Assembly (NCBI RefSeq): GCF_001876935.1
Contig: NC_033795.1
Location: 61,533,260-61,597,259, forward strand
Length of the DNA: 64,000 nucleotides
Source of the DNA: Asparagus officinalis
Lineage: Eukaryota; Streptophyta; Magnoliopsida; Asparagales; Asparagaceae
Direction of reading: 5' to 3'
The notes under the pieces were generated by a model. The model searched no databases and was not told the origin of the DNA. It saw only the letters and a program-made list of their open reading frames with translations. The stretch's first letter is position 1; each line of letters starts with the position of its first letter. Positions 47,420-58,845 of the stretch are shown in pieces. A program made the translations under genes and the position numbers.

Positions 47420-50195
47420 ATCTGGCGACGACAGTGGGAGCCACCGATCTCGCTGCCGAGGCGACCTCCAACCAGGTCAACCCTGTTCTCGCCGATGCCT
47501 CCACTGTTGAAGGCGTTGTGACTCTCTCGAAGAGAGCCCGCCAGAGGTGACGTCAACGCCTGGCGCGACAACTCGCAAAGGCGATGGAGTCCACCGACGG
47601 AGTCCGCTATCACGCGGATCTGAAGAACAGGAGAGGCAAACAACCTCAACCACCGACGAATGGCAACTCATCCAAGCTGCCAACGAGTGAATGGGTCCGT
47701 GTCAAACGGAATCGTTCGACACTCGAAGAGTGCATTCGCAAGCGCCGCGCAATGTCAGCGCAGGCACGGGCTCAAGTCCAAGAAGCCCGTAGAAGACTGC
47801 AGAAGGAGGTGGCCAAGAACCCGCCACCACCCCGCCAAGTATGGAAGCCGAAGTCTGAAGCGGCGATTCAGGTTAAGGCAAAATCGTTGCAGCCTTCAAA
47901 GCAAGGTCAACCTCCGGCGAATCAACCAAAGTCGCCGGTAATCCCAGTAGCTACTCTGGGAGATCCCGTGGAATCATCCCGAAGGAGAAAGTCAGTCTTG
48001 GAGCGCCTTGGTCTAATTCCCGATGAACGAGGCAAAGCTCCAGTTCAAGAGTGTTTGGGCCCGATGAAGAAGCCCCGAACGACTCAACACGCTGGGGGTC
48101 GCCGCCACCTCCAACATGACAAGGAGCTCAAGGCAGCTGCGCACGCTAATTTGCGCATCGAAGTCCAGGAGCCCGCTGAGAACTCACGCCCGCAAAGGCA
48201 TGTTTTGAGGCGCATAACTTTTGAAAGCCCAAAGAAGGCAGTTCGCCCTCAGAAGGAAACATTATCATCTTATGACGATAGCGTTATACCTGAGAAGTCG
48301 TGCCAACACACGATAGGTTACTCCGATCTTCCAGCAGATGAGTTGTACTATCGTGCTTGGGGTACGAGTAAAACCAGGAAAAGGAGTCCCCGAGAACAGG
48401 AAACTCAATGCCCCTATTCCAAACTCATTCGGGCAGTATTGTCTGAGTGCAACTGCATCAAGGCGATCCCCGAAAGAGTTTCGGTTTTCGAAAGGCTCAG
48501 TACCGAAACGCCGAAACCAAGGCCTAGGTGTTTCCGACGAAGAAGAAGGATAGTCGAAGACGGAGAATTTCCGAGGGTCACCACCAATATGACCAGCAAA
48601 AGGGCATCGACACGGGATAATCCCAAGTCAATTCCGCCAGTACCCCGGTATCTAACTCGTCTGCAGTCTGGAGCCATTACACGAGGAACTTATGGTAGGG
48701 TTTGGACAAGACTACCTTCAGAAGATGAAGAATCTGATGCCGGATCTGCGGTCGCATCAGATAATACGGTATCCAGCAAGGGACAACCCCGCGAAGCACT
48801 TATGATAAGTGCGGAACAAGTGGCCAAGATGCTTGAAGAGGCCATGGCTAAACAACATGAGAGCTTCAGGTTCGAAATGCAGATGGCCATGCAGAACATG
48901 AGAGAAATGCATGACCAACAAATCCAAGCATTGACGAACCAGCAAGGCGAGCCAAGTCGTCGTAACCAGGTTAATCTGGAAGATGAGGACACAAATGCGA
49001 ACGAGACTCATAATGCCAATAATCCTCCCGTCAATGCAGGGGGTGGTAACGAGAATGCTAGTGAAAACACAGGTGAAAACTTGAAGATCAAAAACCTCGA
49101 GAGCAAAATCAATACATTGATTTCCGCTCAAGAGATGAAGAAAACAGGCATTCCTTGTCCATACCCAAGAGAATGGGAATTAATCCCATATCCGGCGAAG
49201 TTCAATCTAATTAACTTAACGCCGTTTAAAGGGATGGGTTCACCCACTCAGCATTTGATTTACTTCAAATCGCACCTGGGGGTTATCTCTGGTAATGAGC
49301 CTCTAATGGTACGGTCCTTCGTTGGCACTCTTCGTGGAGCCGCCTTCGATTGGTATCGTCGCCTCAAGCCAGGAAGCGTGAATAGCTGGGATGACATGGA
49401 GACAAAATTCCTTGCTAATTTCTTCGACGACGACACCGAGATATCCATCGGGTCGTTGCTTGACGAGAAACAGAAAGACGGGGAATTGGTTGACACCTTC
49501 GTCAAAAGGTTCCGGAACAAGGCGATGAACTGTCGGGACCCGATCACCGAGGAATTCATTCTCCAGAATTGCCACAACAACCTCGCGTTGAACGTGTTGG
49601 AAGCAATGGGGACAGCACCATCCAAGACATGGAAGGATTTGAAGGTCCGAGTAGAGCAAGCCGAGCGATTCCTCAGAAGGAAGAAGGCGGAAAGAGGCCA
49701 ACCGGCGACGAATGCTCCACAGCAGAATTTCGTCCCACGGGGGAAAGGTAAGGCACATGCTAATGCAGTTGATGCTATTCAAACTTTCCAATTGCAACCT
49801 CAGCAACAGCCGCAGCAACAAGCACCACAACAATCTCGGGGGCAATGGCAACAACGGCCTCAGAAGAAAAAATCTTCGGAGCTGAGGTTTCCTAAAGTGT
49901 ATTTCTTCAAAGATGACGAAGTTCCCAGCATCTTTAAGTACCTGTTGGAGAATAATAAAATCCAGCTGCCGGCGATTGTGGATCAAGAAGGGGCTAGCAA
50001 AGTGACGGATCCGAAGTATTGCGCATACCATAGAGCGGTCCATCACCCTACCAAGTCGTGCTACCACCTCAAGGACAAGATCCAGGCTCTAATTGATGTA
50101 GGCGTCATAACCCCGAAGCCGTCCAAGAATGTTGGAGCAAATGCGGTGTCAATCACACAACATGGTTCAAACCAGAGCGCATCACCAAAGTAGGA
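47383..50195 (+). pseudogene. gag: Element B gag
   Basis: The frame starts with ATG in the LTR (M-N-S-M-K-A-T-I-F-P-A-N), crosses the LTR end and primer site, and meets a CGA-to-TGA stop at 47548-47550. A block of about 90 codons present in A and C is absent here. From 47584 it is open for 869 codons: a basic region, a glutamine-rich helix, the gag core (YPAKFNLINLTPF, DWYRRLKPGSVNSW, FVKRFRNKAMNCRDP), QQPQQQ-type repeats, and the YCAYHRAVHHPTKSC motif. A small deletion near 50150 shifts the frame at its end. Confidence 0.9.
47423..47442 (+). promoter_or_regulatory. Candidate primer binding site, element B
   Basis: TGGCGACGACAGTGGG begins three bases after the LTR end. It starts TGG as a tRNA-primed site should and is partly similar to a tRNA-Lys complement. 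The same bases are read as gag codons because translation starts upstream in the LTR. Confidence 0.5.
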
Positions 50196-50981
50196 ATGAA
50201 GACAGTGAACGATGACCTACATGGACAGCGCCAAAAAGGACTTGTGCCACACACAGCCCCAAACGGCGAAATCCTCTGGGTTCATCCCGATCTCATTGAA
50301 GACGAACAGTGGGCGACTTCCTCGAGAAGAAAGGGCAAAGGCAAGTCCTGCAATGCTACATCCGCAATCTTCGAGGAGGATGGCGATGAAGCTCCTACCT
50401 TCCCGCTCTCCGAAGAAGAACAAGAAGTCTTCACCACTAGAAGCGGAAATGAGTATCACTATAATTATCAGCCACGTAGTGAGCAGGGGGTGACTAAACG
50501 GGGACCAGCCAAAACTCTCACGGAGATGGGGGTGATTACGAGTCCTACACCGAGCGAAGAGGCTCGAAGACAGCCGGTGAATAAACCAAAAGAGAAGAAT
50601 CCCCAGGAGGTTCAGAATCTGAAGCAGTCTCGTTTCAGTCGCCCGATTGGAAGAGACAAACCGGAAAGCTCGAAGACTCCGCAAGTCTTCGATATAATGG
50701 CTCAACTAGCCAACATTCCAGCATGGATAACGCTGTATGAGTTGCTGCGGTTGTCCAAGGAAACCAGGGAGGCCTTGCAAGAAGCTTTGGCCAATTCAGA
50801 GGTGTTTCTGACTCAAATCAAGCCGGTGCCTGAAGAGCCAGAACCGCTGAGTCAACAATGCAATATAGCGACTAAGAACCTTCCCTGCATTACATTCACC
50901 AAAGAGGATATGCAGACGAAGAATTCGAACCACGATCGACCGCTATATTTCGGATATGCAGACGAAGAATTCAAACCATGA
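50196..50981 (+). pseudogene. Element B gag-protease linker
   Basis: This continues the gag frame after the deletion, with APNGEILWVHPDLIEDEQ, FPLSEEEQEVF and MAQLANIPAWITLYELLRL. The last section is conserved in A and D and so is probably structural or a cleavage region. The frame ends because a 46-base tandem duplication (50906-50997) shifts it just before the protease. Confidence 0.82.
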
Positions 50982-52113
50982 TCGACCCCTATATTTCATT
51001 GGGTACATTGGCTCCAGCAAAGTCAACCGAATCCAAGTGGATCCGGGTTTTGCTGTGAGTATTATGCCGCTTCGCTTGATGCATTTCCTCGACATTCCAG
51101 TTAGCAAGTTGGCGTCCACAGGCCCTGTTATCTATGGATTCAACACTAGCGGGTCAAGACCCTTGGGTAAGATCCGGGTAAAGTGTCAAATGGGAGATTT
51201 GAAGACAGAAGTCACATGTTATGTGATCGATGCCGAAACTTCATATAACTTACTATTGGGTCAGCCTTGGATCCATAGTAACGTTATAATCCCCTCAACT
51301 CTACATCAGTGTTTGAAATATGTCGACGCTGATAATAAGGTTAGGACGGTGGTCGCGGATAAGCAACCATTCAAAGGGTATGAGAATTATTTCACTGATT
51401 CTCTCCTTTATGGTAACGAATCCGATACTGAACCATCGGTCCAAGGCACGGACAGCGGAGAAGAAGCTGATACCGAAGCCGGATTTGATTACAATGGAGG
51501 TTATGTTTTAAACGACATTGTACCCTTTGTAATCAACCTTGACGATGAACAAACGTCAGAGGGCAGTTGTAACTGGCAACTTGCCAATAATGAAATAAAT
51601 AACGATTTAGAGTACTCCCTGTCTCTTGATGATGTGATAAAAGAATTGTACGATAATCCTGATTTGTATATGCCGCTTCGATCGTCCTATATAACAAAGG
51701 AACGCCTCCAGCATTCTTTCGGAACAACCATGGTCATCCCGAACAAAATAAGAGGCGCTAAAGAAGTGATTTACGGTAAAGGAAAAAGCTCCCCATTACC
51801 AGACTATTTCTTAAGCGAAGATGAAGATGATGACAAACCTGGTCGGCATTTATCTAAGTATAGTCCAGAAGTGCGCAAGCTCATGGAAAAGCAGGGATAT
51901 GATTTCACACTCGGAGAAGGTCTATACTTCGATCAAGGTCCTCGTATTCCACCCAAAGCGACATATGTACCAAAAGGGAAACCGAACGATTATTATAAAT
52001 ACAGACGAGGGTTAGGGTATGAATCTTCTTCAGAAGACGAATGTTGCTGGTTAATCAATAACCAATCATCTGAGCAATACAAAGATGGAAATTCGTCAGA
52101 TGCCTCGGAATGA
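50956..52113 (+). pseudogene. Element B protease and protease-RT linker
   Basis: The protease motif reads DPGFAVSIMP; A has Ser where B has Phe. LLLGQPWIHS follows, then the acidic linker (EADTEAGFDYNG, DDEQTSEGS) to a TGG-to-TGA stop after NSSDASE. It would have cleaved the Gag-Pol precursor. Confidence 0.82.
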
Positions 52114-53630
52114 GATTCCGATACAAGTCTGGGGGAAGCATTCAAAGCCCTAATAGCGAACATGGCTACAGCTGATCCGTCCACAATGGAGAACGATGAT
52201 CAAATGCCAACATGGAAAGACCCATGGGTTCATCACCTGAACATGCAGTATGGTGATAGGTTCGAACAGAGAGAACCCCCCACTGAGAAGATATGCCCGG
52301 GCTCGACCCCAATGTGGCAATGCACCGCCTCGATATCAAGCCGGATGCCAAACCTGTCAAGCAACAGCAAAGACGGTTTCGTCCGCAGATTATGGAAGCC
52401 ATTGAGGCAGAGGTTAAGAAATTGATTGAATCAGGATTTATCCGAGAGGAACAACATCCAGACTGGTTAGCCAATATTGTTCCAGTCATGAAGAAGAACG
52501 GTAAAATCAGGATCTGTATCGACTTCAGAGACCTGAACACGGTATGTCCAAAAGACGACTTTCCTCTCCCGATCACAGATGTTATTATCGACAATACATG
52601 TGGATTTGAGAGAATGTATTTTATGGATTCTTTCATGGATGGGTTTTCAGGATATAACCAAATCAAGATGCACCAAGATGACGAGAAGCATACAGCGTTC
52701 AGAACGCCCCTTGGTGTCTTTTGCTACACGGTGATGTCTTTCGGTCTAAAGAATGCAGGTGCCACGTACTAGCGAGCAATGACTAAGATTTTCTAAGAAC
52801 ATCTCAGGAAAACAGTCGAATGCTACGTTGATGATTTGGTTGTAAAAACCCGCAACAAAGAGGATCACATCAAGGACTTGAAGACGATGTTCGATCTCAT
52901 GCGGAGTCATCAATTGAAGATGAACCCCACTAAATCCTTCCTTGGGATGTCCACTAAAGGTATACATATCGATCCTGACAAAGTGAAGGCGATACACGAA
53001 CTGTAACCTCCTAGAAATCTAAGAGAGCTCAGAGGATTGCAAGGGCGTTTAGCTTACATCCGGCGGTTTATCTCAAACCTTTCTGGGAAGTGCCAACCAT
53101 TCTCTAAACTGAACAAGAAAGGGGTGTCATTTATTTGGGACGACGCCTGCCAAAAAGCATTCGAAGATATCAAAACATATCTGACGAATCCTCCTGTTCT
53201 CGTTGCACCAAAATCAGGTATACCGTTCTTGATTTATCTCAAGGCGATGAACCACTCGATAAGTGCCTTACTAGCACAAGACGATGATAATGGTCACGAA
53301 CAGGCCGTCTATTACCTAAGTCGGACCTTGATAGGCGCCGAGTCTCGATATCCGATGATCGAGAAAGAATGCCTCGCATGGGTATTCGCAATGCAAAAGA
53401 TGCGGCATTACTTGGTTGGACAGACGATTTACGTCATTTCCAACGTTAATCCAGTACGGGTGTTTATGACGCAACCGGCCTCTATGAATTGGCGGCTAGC
53501 GAAGTGGGCCCTTCTCTTGTCCCAATATGATTTGCACTTCAAACAACAGAAGTCGATCAAAGGACAAGCGATTTGCGATCTTTTGGCGGCTGGCGGCAAA
53601 CCCGACCATAGATACGGCAGAAGTATATGA
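52114..53630 (+). pseudogene. pol: Element B reverse transcriptase and first RNase H
   Basis: The motifs are KKNGKIRICIDFRDLN, a locally duplicated FMDSFMDGFSGYNQI, FGLKNAG and an intact YVDD (near 52825-52836). Stops from C-to-T changes occur at 52770-52772, 52794-52796 and 53004-53006. A block of about 150 bases in the linker is deleted relative to A (near 52288). The RNase H part (LIYLKAMNHS, LIGAESRYPMIEKE) is open from 53037 to 53630, where an indel shifts the frame. Confidence 0.88.
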
Positions 53631-53689
53631 TGACTTGCCGGATGGAACCTACGAGGTTAACACTACGTCGCATTAACAAGTATGGCAAT

Positions 53690-55500
53690 TATACTTCGAT
53701 GGTGCTTCGAGAGCAGTTAATAGGGCAATAACCCCCGGATGTTCTACAGTCTTCTCCGGAGTTGGAGTTGTCTTAATTTCCCCGGGGAAGCATGTGATGC
53801 CTCGGGCAGATTCATTGACTAGTCCATGTTCTAATAATGTAGCTGAGTACAACGCGCTTCTCATTGGACTCAGTTTCGCCAAGGAGCTGGGGGGTCGAAT
53901 ATCTCGAAGCTTTTGGGGATTCTCAATTGATAACCAAGTCCGTGGAGAGTATGAAGTCAGGAACCAAGACCTGATCCCGTACCACCAGGAGGCCATCAAA
54001 ATGGCATATTCTTTTGAAGAATTCTTTATTGAATATATCCCTCGTCTCCAGAACGCTTATGCGGATGCACTGACAGCACTAGCGGTATCACTTGCACAGC
54101 CTCCCGAAACTGAACTATTAGTCACAGTAAGGACGCATCAGCTCTGCATACCCATATACGATATGGATATTGAAGAGGAAGATAACGGAAACATAAACGC
54201 CAAGGAGGTGAATTCAAGTCAAATTGGGTCTGAGTCCCGAGATTGGCGCTTTCCTATTATTGACTACGTCCAATATGATATTTTGCCAGAGGATGTAAAA
54301 GAAAGGGAATCAATCAGCCGAAGAGCACCAAGATTCTTCTATAATACCGAGACCCATACATTATATCGTAGAGGGTACGATGGTTTGTTACTCCGATGCC
54401 TTTCGAACAAAGAAGCAGAAGAAGTTCTTAAGGAAGCACACGAAGGAGAATGTGGTGCGCATCAGCCCGGTCCCAAACTGTATGATCGCATCAGGAGAAT
54501 GAGATATTTTTGGCCAACAATGGTTCGTGACGCAATCGAATACGCCCGAGAGTGTCATGCTTGTCAAATACATGCAAATTATATGCATCAACCACCAGTG
54601 CATTTACACACGTCAACCACGTCTTGGCCGTTTGAGACATGGGGCATGGACATTGTCGGTCCTATTTTTCCTCCTTCAGTCAAAGGTGATCGATTCATCC
54701 TCACAATCACAGATTACTTTTCAAAGTGGGCTGAAGCGATTCCGCTTAGAGAAGTGAAGACGAACAACGTCATCAATTTTATCAAGCATCATGTCATATA
54801 CAGACACGGCGTGCCAAGACGGATCATTCATGACAACGGTCCACAGTTCATAAGCAACGCCTTTGTCAGGTTTTGTGAGAAGTTCAAAATTCAAGATGTT
54901 TCGTCAATAGCTTATTATCCCGCTACGAATGGATTAGCTAAGGCGTTTAACAAGACGATTATTAAAATCCTGTCAAAGCTCGTGAAGACCAATAAACGAG
55001 ACTGGGACGATAAACTCGGTGAAGCACTCTGGGTTTATCGCACCACCATACGCACACCTACAGGGGACACCCCATATTCGTTGGTATACGGATGTGAAGC
55101 TGTGCTACCATTGGAGATTCAAATCCCATCCCTTCGGATTGCTCTCGCAACCGAGATGACGACAGAAGAACAACACCAGAAACGTCTCGAAGAACTCGAA
55201 AGGTTGGATGAAAAGCGCTTGGAAGCTCAACAACACATTGAGTTTTATCAAGCCAGAATATCTAGGGCTTTTAACAAAAGAGTCCGACAGAGAAGCTTCA
55301 AGGAAGGAGATCTGGTCCACGCTGCTCGCCGACCGATAATCCTCAACTCCAAGAAGAAAGGTAAATTTGAACCCAAATGGGAAGGACCGTTTGTGATAGA
55401 CACAGTCTACTCAAACGGCGCATATCGCCTGATTACTCAAGAGAGCGCCAGGCAATTAATGCCAATAAATAGGAAGTTCTTGAAAAAGTACTATCCCTAG
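53690..55500 (+). pseudogene. pol: Element B second RNase H and integrase
   Basis: The second RNase H begins LYFDGASRAVNRA and has NVAEYNALLIG. Its central FGDSQL motif is lost to two compensating indels (53890-53935). Integrase follows with HEGECGAHQ...CHACQ, WGMDIVGP and IIHDNGPQF, but the catalytic Glu codon is AAG, Lys (54940-54942). The C-terminal end runs to a natural TAG (55498-55500) after KKYYP, which element A has lost. Confidence 0.9.
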
Positions 55501-57060
55501 TACATTCAGGAAACTCAATTACCGGGAAGTTCCTTGAAGAATATTACACTTAATATTCTAGAGGATAACCCAAAATCATTTTCACCACCAAAATCCCTCA
55601 CTGATCAATTTCAATTGACAGTGAGTCCACCAAAAATGTCTTTCTGGCCCTCTTGACTCTTTCCATTCTTTCACTGATCAAGTCCAACTGGCGGTGAATC
55701 CACAAAAATGTTTATCCGGCCCTCTTGATTCCGTCCATGAACAAGAAGTCCATTTTCAGTTCGGAGTCCCCTTTCGATAAACGAAAGAACTCCCCTCCTT
55801 TCTCTTTGGTTAAACTTTTTTATAGTTATAATCAAAGTTGAAATTTCGCTTCGATAAACGAAGAATTCATCTTTCGATCAGATAACCAATCCTATAAAAG
55901 GTAAGTTTATCTAGATCTTCCAGATTCTCGGAGTGGACACCCCACTTCTAGTTTCTTCTTCGCTGGAAATAGAATATAAAATTCTTCCTTTCCAGGATCA
56001 GGGAATAGAATATAAAATTCTTCCTTTCCCGCATCGATCTTTTCCGAAATTTATCAATTTAGGATTCATCCTGGGAAGTTTATCCCGAATCCTAAGCAGG
56101 GATAAGTCTGCGCCTAACACGCGTCGCCGGTTTAGTCTTTCTCCGTAGAAGAAGACACCAGAGTTCGATTCTGGGGTATTTTATCCCGAAACCTAAGTAG
56201 GGATAAGTCAGCGTCTAATACACGTTGTCGGGTAGGCTATTACCGTAACAAGGGCGAAGTCTACGTATTCGAAATCGTAGCACCGAGTCTAAGAGAATTC
56301 ACTCTCTTAGCACAACGTTACATGCGGAACGGATTTAGACAATCTGCATGCTAGCCCGACTCAAACGGTAATCGGTAAAGGCTAATCAAATCCGTTGAAG
56401 GCTGGGGGTTAGCCAAAAATCCTAAAGTCAACACCTAACATGTGTCGCTGGGTAGCCTATTCCCGTAACAATGGCGAAGTCTATGTATTAAAGATCATAG
56501 CACAAAGTCTAAGAGAATTCACTCTCTTAGCACAACGTTACATGCGGAACGGATTTAGACAATCCGCATGCTAGCCCGACTCAAACGGTAGTCGGTAAAG
56601 GCTAATCAAACCCGTTGAAGGCTGGGGGTTTGCCAAAAATCCTATGAGTATTATGGTCGGTAAAGGCTAATCAAATCCGTTGAAGGCTGGGGGTTAGCCA
56701 AAAATCCTAAAGTCAACACCTAACATGTGTCGCCGGGTAGCCTATTCCCGTAACAATGGCGAAGTCTATGTATTAAAGATCATGGCACAAAGTCTCAGAG
56801 AATTCACTCTCTTAGCACAACGTTACATGCGGAATGGATTTAGACAATCCGCATGCTAGCCCGACTGAAACGGTAGTCGGTAAAGGCTTATCAAACCCGT
56901 TGAAGGCTGAGGGTTTGCCAAAAATCCTATGAGTATTATGGTCAATCATTTCAATCGGAATGAGGAATCATAATAAAGATAAAGATAAAAACCAGTTCCA
57001 CTAAGAGAATCAAAAGTCAAAGTATTCAGCAAATGAAATCATACATCAAGACCATGGCTA
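55501..57060 (+). repeat. Element B 3'UTR repeats behind pol
   Basis: A stem-loop module follows the pol stop (55524-55571). Next are two CACTGATCAA units (55590-55700) and CGATAAACGAA units (55775-55870). About three copies of a 220-285-base unit (56160-56950) contain CTAAGAGAATTCACTCTCTTAG-type and CATGCGGA...TCCGCATG dyads. The last block also occurs, in matching element orientation, in C at 15420-15830. No coding potential is seen on the plus strand. Confidence 0.75.
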
Positions 57061-57065
57061 AAAAT

Positions 57066-57771
57066 CTACTGACTAAACTTAGACAGCTTCTCATCATAAG
57101 CTTGCCTAAGCTCATCCTGCAAATCAGCTCTGATGGACTCTTCAGTAGAGGCTAAAGTCTTCACAGCAATCTCCTCCGTCTCAACCAGCTTCTGCTTCAG
57201 GGATTTCAACTCATCAGATAAAGCAGTGTGGGCTTGCTGATCCTGTATCTTCGTCATCTGAAGAATACTCAAAGTCTCTCTCTTCGAAGCTGGTCTATCT
57301 GGGTCTCACAAGAGGCAATGGAAGAATCAAGCTCGTCGAGTGAGGATGATCTAATAGCAAGGTTAGCCTCAACTCGGCCTACCCGGTCCCGCTGCACCTG
57401 AACCTCGAGCTCAGCAAGAATCCGAGTATCGCGCCATGTCTGTAAGCGAGTATCCAACTCAGCAGCAATGAATGAAGAGGTACCTGCATCTCGGAGCTCG
57501 CAAAACATCTGAAGCTCATGCTCTAGGCAGTCAAGACCATCATCAACTATGGCCTTCGCCAGATCCGGGTATCCTACATCCCTTATCGAATTTATCCTAG
57601 AATCAAGGAATGGCTTAAACTGGTGAAGGGAAAGTCCACCGTAGAAGAGTTTGCCAAGCATAGCATTCACAAAGGAGAAGAAAGAGCGGACTTCTATGCA
57701 GATGACGATCTTCTCAGGGTCATTGTCCGATAACAACTCCTTCACGAGGACATGAAGCCGAGAAGGAAGCC
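57066..57771 (-). pseudogene. Last exon of the antisense gene: coiled-coil region
   Basis: The acceptor GTGTAG precedes the exon, which reads LPSRLHVLVKELLSDN and then a long helical, heptad-like stretch (LAELEVQVQRDRVGRVEANL, SSIASCETQIDQLRRE). The frame closes at 57269 because a GAGAGA run has two extra bases. In the neighbouring frame it continues as a coiled coil (SDELKSLKQKLVETEE, LQDELRQAYDEKLSKF) to a stop at 57066. The region could mediate oligomerisation. Confidence 0.7.
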
Positions 57772-58845
57772 CTACACAAAAAGGGAAAATTCGTCAAAAG
57801 CCTTAATGAGGAAATAAATGACATTTCTCAGTTGCTTAATTTATACCTCCTTCCCCTTGAGTCACTGGGGGTAGTGGAGGTGTAACGGTTGTGGATGTAT
57901 CAGCTGGTGTTGCTCTCGGCAAAAGCTCCTGTTAAACACAAAACAGAATGTTCAGATGCATTACATTATAGCTGCATTAGTCAAAAAAATTGGCTAGTCC
58001 TATAATTAACTTGAGAAGAGGCACGTACCTTCAAAAGAACCATCCTCGGGATTCTTAGGGAGTGTAGACTCAGGAAACATATCCTCAGGCATCTGGTCAT
58101 CAATCTGAGGAGAGTCATAGGAGTGTCCACAAGCAAACCTTTCCCATCGAAATCTTCGGTCGGGAAATCTGACACGAGAAAATATAAACGCGGCGAAAGA
58201 AGAATGAAGAGACTATGACCAAGGAAATGACTTACCTCCTACGGGTGCGTCAGCCTCTTCACTCCCAAAGTCCATGTTTGCCTCCTGCAATTTATCTAAA
58301 AGAGCAAGAAGCATAGAGACGATTAGGGAATGCACGAATTTTGGATCGTTCAACTTCTTCGTGTGCCGTCTAAAAGATATATTAGATGTACCTGGATTCA
58401 CTGAATCGGGTCCTACATTGATAGCCTCCCTAACGTCGGCAGCTTATGCAGGCTTTTCTACCTGGTACGGTGAGTCAGGCTCACCAGAAGATACAAAATC
58501 ATGAGGAGCGTGATCAAGACTCATCTCGCCTTCCTCGCGCTTTCTTGCATAGAATGGAAAAGCATGAGTCTGAAATTCTAAACGATCAAGAGAATGGTCT
58601 ATAGAGTAGATGTTACCTCCATCTCTAGCAGAATCGTCACTAGCCAAATCCATGTCAGATGCTCGCGGATCTGCACGCGGCTTGCGGACTAGTTTCTTCC
58701 GCCTAGCAGCTGGAGCAACAGTTGAAGGTCTTGCCTGAGTAAAAGGACGGAATTCTTCTTCATTGTCGGTCGTTGTCCCTGAAACATCAGATAGTGGTCA
58801 GGACTAACAATTCTAAAATGCAGAGGGAGAAGATAGGTGACTAAC

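Noticed and set aside
57981..58175. Separate small gene on the minus strand
   Set aside because: It coincides with a predicted exon (58029-58168) bounded by an acceptor and a donor, so it is treated as part of the antisense gene.
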